The notes under the pieces were generated by a model. That model was given only the letters and a program-made list of their open reading frames with translations. It made no database searches and was not told where the DNA came from. A program made the position numbers and the translations under genes. 64,000 nucleotides of DNA from assembly GCF_009903685.1 (NCBI RefSeq), contig NZ_JAAABI010000001.1, positions 806,001 through 870,000 of the forward strand. Direction: 5' to 3'. Positions 28,304-38,193 of this stretch are shown here, one piece after another; within the stretch, counting starts at the first letter, position 1; every line of letters begins with the position of its first letter. This DNA comes from Flagellimonas ochracea. Its GTDB lineage: Bacteria; Bacteroidota; Bacteroidia; Flavobacteriales; Flavobacteriaceae.

Positions 28304-28756
28304 TTAATTTAGCAGTTGAGCCGCGTGGTCTTTGGTCTTCACTTTTTCAATCACCTTTTCTACCCTACCATCACCATCAATTACAAATGTGGTCCTGTGT
28401 AGTCCATCATATTCCCTTCCCATAAATTTTTTAGGGCCCCAGACACCAAAAGCATCGATTACCGTATGGTCTTCGTCTGCCAATAAAGGAAAGGGGAAAT
28501 CATATTTATTTTTAAAGTTGGCCTGTTTCTTTTGTGAATCGTCACTAACGCCCAATAATTCATAACCCTGTGCTTGCAGGGTCTGATAATTGTCCCTTAA
28601 ATTGCAAGCTTCGGCAGTGCAACCAGGGGTATTGGCACGTGGGTAGAAGAAAACAATCAATTTTTTTCCCTTGTAATCGGTAAGATTTATTTGGTTTCCA
28701 TCTTGGTCCTTTGAGGAAAATTCAGGTACTTTATCCCCCATTTTCAACATGTTCAT
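28304..28756 (-). CDS. bcp: Thioredoxin-dependent peroxiredoxin (BCP/PrxQ type)
   Basis: 150-aa thiol peroxidase reducing hydroperoxides with electrons from thioredoxin. The peroxidatic cysteine lies in FFYPRANTPGCTAEACNLRD, where the second cysteine five residues later is the typical PrxQ resolving cysteine. FKNKYDFPFPLLADED and RTTFVID follow the family pattern. No signal peptide. The gene has an exact -7 element upstream and shares a bidirectional terminator. Confidence 0.94.
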   Translation of the reverse strand: MNMLKMGDKVPEFSSKDQDGNQINLTDYKGKKLIVFFYPRANTPGCTAEACNLRDNYQTLQAQGYELLGVSDDSQKKQANFKNKYDFPFPLLADEDHTVIDAFGVWGPKKFMGREYDGLHRTTFVIDGDGRVEKVIEKVKTKDHAAQLLN

Positions 28757-28795
28757 ATGGTTCTAAATTTTAATTATTGTTTAATTTTTATATTT

Positions 28796-28803
28796 CAAAG
28801 TTA
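28796..28803 (-). promoter_or_regulatory. -7 element for bcp
   Basis: The minus strand reads TAACTTTG, an exact TAnnTTTG match 39 bp before the bcp ATG; a CTTG about 16 bp upstream could serve as a weak -33. It lies in the 54-bp gap shared with the divergent nth gene. Confidence 0.5.
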
Positions 28804-28810
28804 AACAAAA

Positions 28811-29473
28811 ATGATAAAACAAGAAAAAGTAGATTTTGCCATTGCCAAGTTGGACGAACTTTATCCTACAATTCCGATTCCTTTAGATCATAAAGACCCA
28901 TATACCCTATTAATAGCGGTTCTATTGTCGGCCCAGAGCACGGATGTTCGTGTAAACCAGATAACCCCATTGCTTTTCCAAAGGGCGGACAATCCTTTTG
29001 ATATGGTAAAACTGACTGTGGATGAAATACGGGAAATCATCAAGCCAGTAGGACTTTCCCCCATGAAATCAAAAGGAATCCATGGCCTTTCCAAAACTTT
29101 GATTGAAAAATACGATGGAAAAGTGCCCAAGGACATTGAATTGTTGGAAGAATTGCCCGGTGTGGGACATAAGACCGCCAGTGTAGTGGTTTCGCAAGCC
29201 TTTGGTATTCCTGCGTTTCCTGTAGATACCCACATCCATCGACTCATGTACCGATGGGGGTTCAGCAATGGTAAAAACGTGGTGCAAACAGAGAGAGATG
29301 CAAAGCGTCTGTTTCCAAAGAATATTTGGAACAAACTACACTTGCAAATCATTTGGTATGGGAGGGAATATTCGCCGGCCCGGGGATGGAATCTTGAAAA
29401 AGACGTGATTACAAGCACAATCGGACGAAAATCGGTCCTTAACGAATACTATAAAAAGAAAAAAAGCCGCTAG
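28811..29473 (+). CDS. nth: Endonuclease III (DNA glycosylase/AP lyase)
   Basis: Base-excision repair enzyme for oxidised pyrimidines, 220 aa. The helix-hairpin-helix and catalytic lysine region is ELLEELPGVGHKTASVVVSQAF, and the catalytic aspartate is in FPVDTHIHRLMYRWG. The usual C-terminal Cys-X6-Cys-X2-Cys-X5-Cys cluster is absent: the end reads IIWYGREYSPARGWNLEKDVITSTIG with no cysteines, so this member lacks the [4Fe-4S] cluster, as some Bacteroidota Nth proteins do. The stop codon sits inside a terminator hairpin. Confidence 0.92.
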   Translation: MIKQEKVDFAIAKLDELYPTIPIPLDHKDPYTLLIAVLLSAQSTDVRVNQITPLLFQRADNPFDMVKLTVDEIREIIKPVGLSPMKSKGIHGLSKTLIEKYDGKVPKDIELLEELPGVGHKTASVVVSQAFGIPAFPVDTHIHRLMYRWGFSNGKNVVQTERDAKRLFPKNIWNKLHLQIIWYGREYSPARGWNLEKDVITSTIGRKSVLNEYYKKKKSR

Positions 29474-29485
29474 TTGCGGCTTTTT
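29461..29485 (+). terminator. Terminator overlapping the nth stop codon
   Basis: AAAAAGCCGC and GCGGCTTTTT form a 10-bp stem around a loop that contains the nth TAG stop codon, ending in a T-run. Confidence 0.85.
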
Positions 29486-29505
29486 CGGTTTCAATATGAA
29501 CCTGT

Positions 29506-29649
29506 TTAGTTCAAAGTAACTTCGAATTGATGATTTTTACTGCCCACCACATGGAGTGATTTTGAATAGTTCAATAGAAAATCAATGGTTTCCTTGGTGG
29601 CTTTAACCGTTTTAAGGGTTTCTTGTTCTTCAGAGTAAATATTTTCCAT
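29506..29649 (-). CDS. Small conserved-looking protein (47 aa)
   Basis: A 47-codon frame starting MENIYSEEQETLKTVKATKE, then IDFLLNYSKSLHVVGSK and a short end. It lies 72 bp downstream of the sigma-factor gene on the same strand. The pattern TIDFLLNYSKSL resembles short flavobacterial proteins I have seen near stress genes, from memory only. No signal peptide or membrane span. Function unknown; it may be a separately transcribed companion of the sigma factor. Confidence 0.6.
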   Translation of the reverse strand: MENIYSEEQETLKTVKATKETIDFLLNYSKSLHVVGSKNHQFEVTLN

Positions 29650-29721
29650 ATTCTAGCATTAATGTTTCAAATAGATAACGGTGCTAGATGGGAAATATTG
29701 CAGCCTTCGACAGAATGCAGA

Positions 29722-30303
29722 TTAATTCGTTAAAACGATATTGTTCCGGGCCACTATTTTTCTGAGATTAATGAGTGCGTAGCGCATTCTTCCCAGCGCA
29801 GTGTTAATGCTGACCCCTGTATTTTCCGATATTTCCTTGAAACTCATGTCCTTATAGATTCGCATGATCAAAACTTCCTTTTGATCCTCGGGCAATTCCT
29901 CAATCAAAAGTGTTAAATCGCTCTCAATTTGGTTTTTGATAAGTTGCTTTTCGGCATTCAACTTCTCGTCCCTTATTACGGAGAAGATGTTAAAATCATC
30001 ACTTCCCTCAAATTTGGGCATTCTTTTGTTCTTGCGGAAATAATCAATAATCAGATTGTGGGCAATTCGCATTACCCAGGGCAAAAACTTGCCTTCTTCA
30101 CTGTAGGCTCCCCGCTTTAGGGTTTTGATTACCTTAATGAAAGTGTCTTGGAAAATGTCTTCTGCGACATCCCTATCCAAAACTTTGGAATAAATAAAAC
30201 TGGAAATTCTTTGGTTGTGTCTGTTGATGAGCGCCTCTAGGGCCTTTTCATCTCCGTCAATGTAGTTCTTTACGAGTATCGAGTCATCAATCTGTAGTTC
30301 CAT
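29722..30303 (-). CDS. RNA polymerase sigma factor, ECF type
   Basis: 193-aa sigma-70-family factor with region 2 (RDVAEDIFQDTFIKVIKTL and MRIAHNLIIDYFRKNKRMP, about 40-100) and region 4 helix-turn-helix (LPEDQKEVLIMRIYKDMSFKEIS, GVSINTALGRMRYALINLRK, about 130-190). No anti-sigma gene is adjacent, which is unusual for ECF factors with membrane anti-sigmas; regulation may therefore be transcriptional. It has a good promoter and a leader of about 120 nt. The next gene upstream is divergent uvrA. Confidence 0.9.
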   Translation of the reverse strand: MELQIDDSILVKNYIDGDEKALEALINRHNQRISSFIYSKVLDRDVAEDIFQDTFIKVIKTLKRGAYSEEGKFLPWVMRIAHNLIIDYFRKNKRMPKFEGSDDFNIFSVIRDEKLNAEKQLIKNQIESDLTLLIEELPEDQKEVLIMRIYKDMSFKEISENTGVSINTALGRMRYALINLRKIVARNNIVLTN

Positions 30304-30427
30304 TACAAATTACTTTTTTGGTTAATATCAGGTCCCTTTCTCCTTTAAAAGAAAGATACTGAGGTTATTAGCTTATTATAAAAAGTAATTATTGCTGTAT
30401 AGGCCTATCAGATATTTAATTACAACT

Positions 30428-30460
30428 CAAAGATAGAAAAATAGAATTTCCGTGAACAAA
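30428..30460 (-). promoter_or_regulatory. Promoter of the sigma-factor gene (-33/-7)
   Basis: On the minus strand TTTG (complement of 30457-30460), 21-bp spacer, TATCTTTG (complement of 30428-30435). Both elements match the Bacteroidota consensus. The implied 5' leader is about 120 nt. Confidence 0.65.
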
Positions 30461-30527
30461 CAATGTTGTGATTTGGGCATTTTTAGATGTTAACTGATAC
30501 AATATACGTATTAAGTGTAGGGTGTTG

Positions 30528-30535
30528 TATCTTTG
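30528..30535 (+). promoter_or_regulatory. -7 element for uvrA
   Basis: TATCTTTG, an exact TAnnTTTG match 17 bp before the uvrA ATG. The expected -33 position lacks a TTTG. I see no LexA-like palindrome around it. Confidence 0.55.
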
Positions 30536-30552
30536 AGGCCCTATTTTAACAC

Positions 30553-33336
30553 ATGTCCTCTGTAAAAAACATAGATCCCAAACACAATATTATCATAAAG
30601 GGTGCCAAACTGCATAACCTTAAAAACATAGACGTGGTTATCCCAAGGAACAAGCTTGTTGTCATTACAGGTTTGTCCGGTTCAGGAAAATCAAGTTTGG
30701 CTTTTGACACCCTCTATGCGGAAGGTCAACGCCGTTATGTGGAAAGTCTTTCTTCTTATGCACGTCAGTTTTTGGGAAAACTGGACAAACCCAAGGTGGA
30801 CTACATTAAAGGTATAGCTCCGGCGATTGCTATCGAACAAAAGGTGAACTCCACCAATCCCCGATCTACCGTGGGGACCACAACAGAAATTTACGACTAC
30901 CTTAAATTATTGTATGCGCGCATCGGCAAGACCATTTCACCCAAATCAGGCAACGAAGTAAAAAAGCATACGGTCTCGGATGTCATCAACTATATAAAAC
31001 CATTAAAGGAAGGTACTAAACTCCTACTTCTGGCTCCCATTCATATAAAGGAAGAGCGTGAACCCTTAAAATCACTTCAACTCTTTTCCAAGCAAGGGTA
31101 TGCCCGTATCAAGTACAACGGAGCGGTTATAAGGATTGACAAAGCCCCAGAAAATATTGGAAGGACTTTTGAGCTTGTTGTTGATCGAGTCATTGTTAAG
31201 GATGATGAAGATTTTTACAATCGATTGGCCAATGCCGTTGACAATGCCTTTTTTGAAGGCAAGGGCCAATGTGCCATTGAAAACTTGGAAAATGGCAAAG
31301 TCCAGTCGTTCAGTAATCGGTTTGAATTGGATGGAATGAAATTTTTGGAACCGAACGTTCACCTTTTTAGCTTCAACAACCCATACGGCGCATGCCCCAA
31401 ATGTGAAGGGTATGGTGATGTTATCGGAATCGATGAGGATTTGGTCATTCCCAACACAGCGCTTTCCATTTATGAAAATGCAGTTTTTCCATGGCGGGGT
31501 GAAAGTATGTCCTGGTATCGTGATCAGTTGGTGAATAGCGCTTACAAATTTGATTTTCCCATACATAAACCTTGGTTCGAACTTTCTGAAGACCAAAAAC
31601 AGTTGGTCTGGGATGGCAATGACCATTTTATTGGTATTCATAAATTTTTCGAACAACTGGAAGAGAAAAGCTATAAAATCCAAAACCGTGTTATGCTCTC
31701 GCGATATCGTGGGAAAACAAGGTGTGCTATATGCAAGGGCAAGCGACTTAGACCAGAGTCCAACTATGTAAAAATTGCAGACCAATCTATTTCCGACCTT
31801 ATTGAACTTCCCATCAAAAAACTGATATCCTTTTTTGAAGGGCTGCGACTTTCCAAACATGACAACAAAATTGCCAATCGGTTATTGAAAGAAATAACAA
31901 CGCGATTGGATTTCTTAAGCAAGGTGGGGTTGAGTTATCTTACTTTAAATCGAAAATCCAATACCCTATCGGGTGGAGAAAGCCAGCGTATTAATCTCGC
32001 TACCTCGTTGGGGAGCAGTTTGGTGGGGTCCATGTACATTTTGGATGAGCCAAGCATTGGTCTGCACCCAAAAGACACGGAAAATTTAATCGAGGTGCTG
32101 AAATCATTACGAAATTTGGGCAACACGGTTATTGTGGTAGAACATGATGAGGATATCATGAAAGCTGCCGATGAAGTCATCGATATAGGGCCCGAAGCTG
32201 GAACCTTGGGAGGTGAAGTGGTGGCGACTGGCAGTTTGGATGCAATTCTAAAGACAAACTCGTTAACGGCCGACTATTTAAATGGCACCAAGGAAATAGA
32301 AGTTCCAAAGAAGCGTCGAAAATCCAATCATTTCATACAAATCATAGGAGCCAGGGAAAATAACCTGAAAAATATTGATGCTACGTTTCCATTGAACATG
32401 TTGACCGTGGTAACCGGAGTATCTGGAAGTGGTAAGAGCACTTTGGTAAAGAAAATACTCTATCCGGCCATTTTAAAAGAAATAGGGGGATATGGTGAAA
32501 AAGCTGGTCAATTTACCGCCTTAGAAGGCAAATATGGCCATATCAAACACATTGAATTTGTAGACCAGAACCCCATCGGGCGCTCCTCACGTTCAAATCC
32601 TGTCACCTACATCAAGGCCTACGACGATATTCGCAGTCTTTTTGCATCTCAGAAACTGAGTAAAGTAAGAGGGTACCAAGCCAAACATTTTTCATTTAAT
32701 GTTGATGGCGGTCGCTGTGAAAAATGCAAGGGAGAAGGTGAAATCACTGTAGAAATGCAATTTATGGCCGATGTGCATTTGGAGTGTGATGTTTGTGATG
32801 GTAAACGTTTTAAAAAAGATGTGCTGGAAGTCCAATTTGAAGGAAAGAACATTGATGACATCCTGAACATGACCATTGATGATGCCGTGGATCATTTTAA
32901 AACCTACAAGCAGGACAAGATCATCAACAAATTAAAACCGCTTCAGGATGTAGGTTTGGGCTATGTAACTCTTGGCCAGTCCTCCTCTACCCTGTCCGGT
33001 GGAGAGGCGCAACGAATCAAGTTGGCCTCCTTTCTCGTAAAAGGCAATACCAAGGAAAAAGCCCTTTTCATCTTTGATGAACCTACAACAGGACTTCACT
33101 TTCATGATATCAAAAAATTATTGAAGTCGTTTGATGAACTCATTGCCAAAGGACATTCCATTATTGTGATCGAGCATAACATTGAACTCATCAAATGTGC
33201 CGATTATCTTATTGACCTTGGACCAGAAGGGGGTGAAAATGGGGGCCATTTGGTAGCGGAGGGAACTCCTGAAGAAATTATGAAAGCACCCAAATCGTAC
33301 ACAGCAAAATATCTTAAGGACAAATTGACTGCTTAA
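30553..33336 (+). CDS. uvrA: Excinuclease ABC subunit A
   Basis: Damage-recognition ATPase of nucleotide excision repair, 927 aa. Two ABC ATPase modules are visible, with Walker [10 protein letters not shown] (about 37-45) and GVSGSGKST (about 620-630), signatures [12 protein letters not shown] and [12 protein letters not shown], and Walker B ILDEPS and IFDEPTT. Zinc-binding cysteine pairs occur in ACPKC and RCAIC, then again as CEKC-x19-CDVC in the second module. Length is slightly under E. coli UvrA (940). It is divergent from the sigma-factor gene. Bacteroidota often have two uvrA genes; this one has all motifs intact. Confidence 0.96.
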   Translation: MSSVKNIDPKHNIIIKGAKLHNLKNIDVVIPRNKLVVITGLSGSGKSSLAFDTLYAEGQRRYVESLSSYARQFLGKLDKPKVDYIKGIAPAIAIEQKVNSTNPRSTVGTTTEIYDYLKLLYARIGKTISPKSGNEVKKHTVSDVINYIKPLKEGTKLLLLAPIHIKEEREPLKSLQLFSKQGYARIKYNGAVIRIDKAPENIGRTFELVVDRVIVKDDEDFYNRLANAVDNAFFEGKGQCAIENLENGKVQSFSNRFELDGMKFLEPNVHLFSFNNPYGACPKCEGYGDVIGIDEDLVIPNTALSIYENAVFPWRGESMSWYRDQLVNSAYKFDFPIHKPWFELSEDQKQLVWDGNDHFIGIHKFFEQLEEKSYKIQNRVMLSRYRGKTRCAICKGKRLRPESNYVKIADQSISDLIELPIKKLISFFEGLRLSKHDNKIANRLLKEITTRLDFLSKVGLSYLTLNRKSNTLSGGESQRINLATSLGSSLVGSMYILDEPSIGLHPKDTENLIEVLKSLRNLGNTVIVVEHDEDIMKAADEVIDIGPEAGTLGGEVVATGSLDAILKTNSLTADYLNGTKEIEVPKKRRKSNHFIQIIGARENNLKNIDATFPLNMLTVVTGVSGSGKSTLVKKILYPAILKEIGGYGEKAGQFTALEGKYGHIKHIEFVDQNPIGRSSRSNPVTYIKAYDDIRSLFASQKLSKVRGYQAKHFSFNVDGGRCEKCKGEGEITVEMQFMADVHLECDVCDGKRFKKDVLEVQFEGKNIDDILNMTIDDAVDHFKTYKQDKIINKLKPLQDVGLGYVTLGQSSSTLSGGEAQRIKLASFLVKGNTKEKALFIFDEPTTGLHFHDIKKLLKSFDELIAKGHSIIVIEHNIELIKCADYLIDLGPEGGENGGHLVAEGTPEEIMKAPKSYTAKYLKDKLTA

Positions 33337-33849
33337 GAAGCAAATCGAATCCTTATATTCTACTTTCAAGATTCGACCATAAAGCGGTCAAATCAAAATC
33401 CGTAATGCAGATTCCTCCCTGTTCCTCCTTTTTTAATTATAAGGCAAAAAAATAAATGTAGGCTTTACCAAGCCACTGGTTATTGCTATCAAATACTTCG
33501 ATAACAAAGGAAAATTCAAACTGTTCGTCAAATAGAATGCAGTAACCATCAATTCACAGGGCACTTTGGTTAATGCTCCCCCTTATTGTTTATCGAAAAA
33601 ATAAATATTTGTCCAAAAACTCGGTGAACTGTGATGTGAACAATGTAAACGATTCAAATTCATATGATTTGTGGCTGCTTACATTTACTGTAACCCGTTT
33701 CAAAAAATCCGTTTACAGAAGTTTACATTTTTCACTCCATCTAAATTAGGTATTCAAATGTCCAACTCTTTGAAATTCTGACTTTAAGTAAGGTATAATC
33801 GTTTTTTTATACCTCGCGATATGTTGATGATTACTGAACAACAAACTCA
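33337..33849 (+). other. 513-bp intergenic region upstream of the T9SS adhesin operon
   Basis: No gene of convincing length. It holds an 8-bp perfect inverted repeat, AGGTATAA (33791-33798) and TTATACCT (33807-33814), 36 bp before the first possible start of the next gene. It also holds GTTTACA twice, 10 bp apart (33711-33717 and 33721-33727), with the reverse TGTAAAC at 33644-33650. These could be regulator-binding sites for the operon. A weak stem after uvrA (TCGAATC/GATTCGA near 33345-33376) lacks a T-run. Confidence 0.4.
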
Positions 33850-36800
33850 ATGAACCCCCACTTGTCCCAACTTACTGACCAAACCGAAACCATCATGCGC
33901 TTTTCATATCCATCGCTGAAATGGAATGTCAAATTTCGTATCGGCATATTCCTTTTAGTATCAATTCTTATTGTTATACCACTACTGGGATTTACCACCC
34001 TAAATAAACGAGCATACTTTGTGACCCCCAAAGGCCACATACCAGAATCCCTTAACCACGCATTGGCAAAAGATGCATATGCTCCAGCCATTGCAATACT
34101 CAAAGAAGGAAATGCGAGTGCAGATTGCGCTACCATTCAATATACGTTTTCTGTCTCCAATCAAAGTACTAATGCAGAGGTGCTAGAAAATGTAGTGATC
34201 ACAGATGTGGATTTGGGGGGGATTATTGCGGTTCCCTTTACCGGTGACGATATTTTAAATGGTGTTCTTGATCCAGGAGAGACTTGGGTATATAACGTGA
34301 CTTACAATATTACTTTTCAAGACCTTGTGGACGGACAGGTAGGTGAAAACCCCGCTAATGTTGTGGCTGATGTCCAAGGCCAAATGGCGCAAGTAAACGA
34401 TGTTTCGCACCCCACCGATATTCTTGATGATGGGCCAACCATTGTAGACCTAGCTTTTTGTCAAACCGCTTCAATAGGTTTACAAAAAGCAGCCATCCCA
34501 CAGGATTTGGATAATGATGGTTGCCTAGAAAGTATCCTTTATCAATTTAGAGCCACAAATCTAGGCACTATTTCCCTTTATGATGTGGTATTGACCGACC
34601 CACTGATTATTGATGGCGAAATACCCGGTCCTAAATTAAATACTGATATCGGAGAAGATGGTATTTTATCGCCAAGTGAGTCATGGTTTTATGATATCCT
34701 GTATGTTATAGACCCCCTTGATGTTGTAGGTGGAGAAATAATTAATCAAGGAAATATCACGTCTAAAAGAATGGATACAGATGAAGAGGTGTCCGATGAT
34801 TCTGATCCGGTAAATTTTGTTGATGACAATCCGACAGAAACTCCAGTCGATGAAATTTGCGATTCAGGTCAATCCGATATTGGCTTGGTAAAGACAGGAA
34901 CCTTAACGGATTTAAATGGTGATGGCTGTCCAGAATCCATCCAGTACCTTTTCGAAGTGTCGAATATTGGAGACTTAGATTTGGATTCCGTAAACATCGT
35001 GGACGAAAAATTAGAGGAAGGTGCGATTTCGGGTCCTTTAGCAGGAACTGATGTTAATGATGATGGAGTTTTGTCTGTTGGCGAAACATGGTCTTTCGAA
35101 GCTACCTATGCCATTACACCCGAAGATCTCCTTGATGTGGAAGTTGTGAACCAAGCCGTAGTGTCTGCTGAACCTGTCAATTTTGATTTCCTCGTTCTCG
35201 ATGATTCCCATGATGAAGATCGAACCTTAGACGGGCCAACGACCACCAACATTGAAGGGGCCTGTGTGCCTGGAATTGGATTAATAAAAACAGGAACAGC
35301 CATTGACTTTGATGCCGATGGATGTCGCGAAACCATCCAATATACCTTTGAGGTTGCCAATACAGGAACCGAGGATCTCGGACAGGTAGTTCTAAGCGAT
35401 ATCTTGTTTGGTCAGTTTGGAGAAGACATTGAAGGCCCTATGCCCGGGAGTGACATCAATAACGATGAGATTTTATCGGTGAATGAAGTGTGGACTTACG
35501 AAGTTTTTTATCCCATTGCACAGGCAGATATTGATTTAGGTTCCGTTATCAACCAAGCCAGTGTAAATGCCACAATATTGAGTACAAACAGCCCCATATC
35601 GGACGATTCGCACCCAGATAGTCTATATGAAGATGGTCAGACAGACGTGAATGTCGGAGGAGCTTGTCCGGCAGAATCAAGAATAGGGCTAATCAAAGCC
35701 GCACCAGGGGGCTTGTTAGATCTTGATGGTGATGCATGTCCCGAAACCATCCGCTACGAATTTACCGTGGCCAATACGGGAAGTATTGTTTTGGACCAAA
35801 TACAATTGACAGATGTGATGCTGGGAGGAGAAGTAACTGGACTGGATACAAGCACGGACGATAACAATGATGGGCTACTTTTCCCCAATGAAACATGGAT
35901 TTACGAGGCATTTTATCCCATAAAGCAGATGGACATAGATGCAGGGTCCGTAACCAATCAGGCCCAAGTCACTGCCTTAGAACAAATCAGCAACCTTCCA
36001 ATTATGGACGATTCGGATGATGATAGTTTTGACCAGAATGATGAAACAATAACGTCCACAGCTGGAGCTTGTGTTGCACAGGCCAATATAGGGTTGATCA
36101 AATCAGCTCCTCCTGGATCCTTTGAAGATTTAGACAACGACGGTTGCCCAGAAAACATACGGTATACCTTTACCATAAGGAACATAGGAGCCATTCCCCT
36201 AGAGCAAATTGAGCTTACTGATATGTTACTCGGTGCAGGACCTATAGATGGTCCCCTCCCGGGTAATGACATCAATGGTGATGGGATTCTTTCTCCAAAT
36301 GAAACATGGACGTATCAAGCCCTATACCCCATTACCGAACAGAATATCACTGACACCTCTGTGACGAATCAAGCAAACGTTACTGCAATGGAACAAGGGA
36401 CTGCCAATGCTATTTCTGATGCATCCGACGATAATTCTTTCGATGAAAATGATGAGACGATAACCTCTGTAATTGGTGCTTGTGCCGCAGAAGCCAAGAT
36501 TGCAATTACCAAAAATGCCACACCAATAGATAGCGATGACGACGGATGTCCCGAAACCATTCTATACACTTTTACAGTGAACAATACAGGGGCCATCGAT
36601 TTATATCAGGTGACCATCAGCGACAATCTATTACAAGAACCCATAAATGGTCCTTTAAACGGCACTGATGTTGGTGATGACAACATCTTATCCACCACAG
36701 AAACTTGGGTTTTTGAGGCAACATATACCATTACCGAGTCAGATTTCGATGTGGGATTGGTTGTTAACCAAGCGGCGGTGTCTGCTTTGGAAGTACCTAC

Positions 36801-37200
36801 CGATAGTCCAATTGAGGATGAATCGAATGAAATAACGACTTCGTTTGGAGATTTGTGTGAAGAACCCATAGAACCTGTTGATCCGACAGACCCAAATTTT
36901 GAAATCTTTAATGGTATCAGTCCCAACGAGGATGGGGTCAATGACTTTTTTGAAATACGGGGCATTGAAAACTATCCCGACAATCAATTGCAGGTTTTCA
37001 ACAGATGGGGCGTGTTGGTTTTTGAAGCCGAGAGCTATGGTTTGGACAATAGATTTTTTACAGGTCAGTCCGAAGGGTCAGCCACTGTGGCCGAAGAGAG
37101 AAAACTCCCAACTGGAACCTATTTCTATACCTTGAGATTTACTGGAAACAATCCAGGTAAGGAGGTTTATACTGGATATCTCTACATAAATAATGACTAA
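33850..37200 (+). CDS. Large surface adhesin-like T9SS substrate (repeat protein with type B sorting domain)
   Basis: 1116 aa. After a cytosolic-looking start comes a membrane helix or long signal (about 30-55), then seven tandem beta-sandwich repeats of about 140 aa of the DUF11/DUF7507 type. Repeats carry the pattern IGLIKTG, an acidic DxDxDGCPE loop resembling a calcium site, a YTFEVxNTG strand and a late VxNQAxVxA strand. The C-terminal ~95 residues (NGISPNEDGVNDFFEIRG, LQVFNRWGVLVFEA, PTGTYFYTLRF) match the gliding-motility-associated type B sorting domain recognised by type IX secretion. The first ATG (33850) or the one at 33895 may be the start. It is followed by PorP/SprF and OmpA genes, the usual partners of type B substrates. 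Confidence 0.88.
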   Translation: MNPHLSQLTDQTETIMRFSYPSLKWNVKFRIGIFLLVSILIVIPLLGFTTLNKRAYFVTPKGHIPESLNHALAKDAYAPAIAILKEGNASADCATIQYTFSVSNQSTNAEVLENVVITDVDLGGIIAVPFTGDDILNGVLDPGETWVYNVTYNITFQDLVDGQVGENPANVVADVQGQMAQVNDVSHPTDILDDGPTIVDLAFCQTASIGLQKAAIPQDLDNDGCLESILYQFRATNLGTISLYDVVLTDPLIIDGEIPGPKLNTDIGEDGILSPSESWFYDILYVIDPLDVVGGEIINQGNITSKRMDTDEEVSDDSDPVNFVDDNPTETPVDEICDSGQSDIGLVKTGTLTDLNGDGCPESIQYLFEVSNIGDLDLDSVNIVDEKLEEGAISGPLAGTDVNDDGVLSVGETWSFEATYAITPEDLLDVEVVNQAVVSAEPVNFDFLVLDDSHDEDRTLDGPTTTNIEGACVPGIGLIKTGTAIDFDADGCRETIQYTFEVANTGTEDLGQVVLSDILFGQFGEDIEGPMPGSDINNDEILSVNEVWTYEVFYPIAQADIDLGSVINQASVNATILSTNSPISDDSHPDSLYEDGQTDVNVGGACPAESRIGLIKAAPGGLLDLDGDACPETIRYEFTVANTGSIVLDQIQLTDVMLGGEVTGLDTSTDDNNDGLLFPNETWIYEAFYPIKQMDIDAGSVTNQAQVTALEQISNLPIMDDSDDDSFDQNDETITSTAGACVAQANIGLIKSAPPGSFEDLDNDGCPENIRYTFTIRNIGAIPLEQIELTDMLLGAGPIDGPLPGNDINGDGILSPNETWTYQALYPITEQNITDTSVTNQANVTAMEQGTANAISDASDDNSFDENDETITSVIGACAAEAKIAITKNATPIDSDDDGCPETILYTFTVNNTGAIDLYQVTISDNLLQEPINGPLNGTDVGDDNILSTTETWVFEATYTITESDFDVGLVVNQAAVSALEVPTDSPIEDESNEITTSFGDLCEEPIEPVDPTDPNFEIFNGISPNEDGVNDFFEIRGIENYPDNQLQVFNRWGVLVFEAESYGLDNRFFTGQSEGSATVAEERKLPTGTYFYTLRFTGNNPGKEVYTGYLYINND

Positions 37201-37230
37201 TACCAACCAACCCAATTGTCAAATAAAAAA

Positions 37231-38190
37231 ATGATTCTCTACAAACCAAAATTCAAGTGGGCATTTGTATTGTTATTACTTGTAATAAGCCAGTCTTTAT
37301 GGTGTCAACAAGATCCACAATACACCCAATATATGTACAACACCCAAGTTATAAATCCAGCCTATGCAGGGTCCAGAGAAGTTCTAAGTTTTGGGGTTTT
37401 GGGCCGCACACAATGGGTCAATCTGGATGGGTCTCCTCAAACAGGTACTTTTTCCGTGAATTTTCCAACGGGGCTTTACCGTAACATGGGGCTCGGACTT
37501 TCCATTGTACATGACCAAATCGGACCCGCTATTGAATCCAACGCAACTGTTGACTACTCCTATTCCATAAACATGGCGCCTTATACGGTAAGCAAGCTTT
37601 CCTTTGGTCTTAAGGCTGGGGTAGATTTACTTGATATAGATTATGGAAGATTAAATTTATCCAACCCAAACGATGAAATTTTTCAGAATAATGTTGATCA
37701 AAGGTTCAATTTACAGTTGGGAGCTGGAATTTATTATCGGACAGAAAAGTTTTACGCAGGTGTATCTGTCCCCAATTTCCTAAACTCTAAACATTTTGAT
37801 GAAAGTTCCTTAGAGAATCAAGATGTTAATAATGTTGCCATTGATCGTCTACACTATTTCTATATAATGGGCTATGTTTTTGATTTAAGCCCAAACTTGA
37901 AATTTAAACCTGCTAGCCTGGTGAAATTTGTAAGTGGAGCTCCATTGCAGTGGGATTTATCAGCCAATTTTTTGATTCATGAAAAACTTGCCTTGGGTGC
38001 ATCATATCGATGGAATGCGGCAATAAGTGCTTTGGTCGGTTTCCAAATTTCAAAATCCATTTTCGTTGGTGTCGCTTACGATTATCAATCCACCCCAATC
38101 GAGGATTACAGCAATGGCTCTTATGAAGTTTTTCTACGATTCGATGTGTTCAATCGATTAGATCGGGTTTTAACCCCTAGATTTTTTTAA
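37231..38190 (+). CDS. Type IX secretion PorP/SprF-family outer-membrane protein
   Basis: 319-aa outer-membrane beta-barrel with a signal peptide (about 1-27). The mature protein starts QQDPQYTQYMYNTQVINPAYAGSRE, the hallmark of PorP/SprF, and ends with an FLRFD...-type strand segment. SprF-like proteins are needed to export or attach a specific type B sorting-domain substrate encoded beside them, here the 1116-aa repeat protein 30 bp upstream. The ATG at 37231 is chosen because it gives the signal peptide. Confidence 0.92.
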   Translation: MILYKPKFKWAFVLLLLVISQSLWCQQDPQYTQYMYNTQVINPAYAGSREVLSFGVLGRTQWVNLDGSPQTGTFSVNFPTGLYRNMGLGLSIVHDQIGPAIESNATVDYSYSINMAPYTVSKLSFGLKAGVDLLDIDYGRLNLSNPNDEIFQNNVDQRFNLQLGAGIYYRTEKFYAGVSVPNFLNSKHFDESSLENQDVNNVAIDRLHYFYIMGYVFDLSPNLKFKPASLVKFVSGAPLQWDLSANFLIHEKLALGASYRWNAAISALVGFQISKSIFVGVAYDYQSTPIEDYSNGSYEVFLRFDVFNRLDRVLTPRFF

Positions 38191-38193
38191 AAG

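Noticed and set aside
33337..33380. Rho-independent terminator after uvrA (TCGAATC/GATTCGA)
   Set aside because: The stem is weak, the loop is long and there is no T-run.
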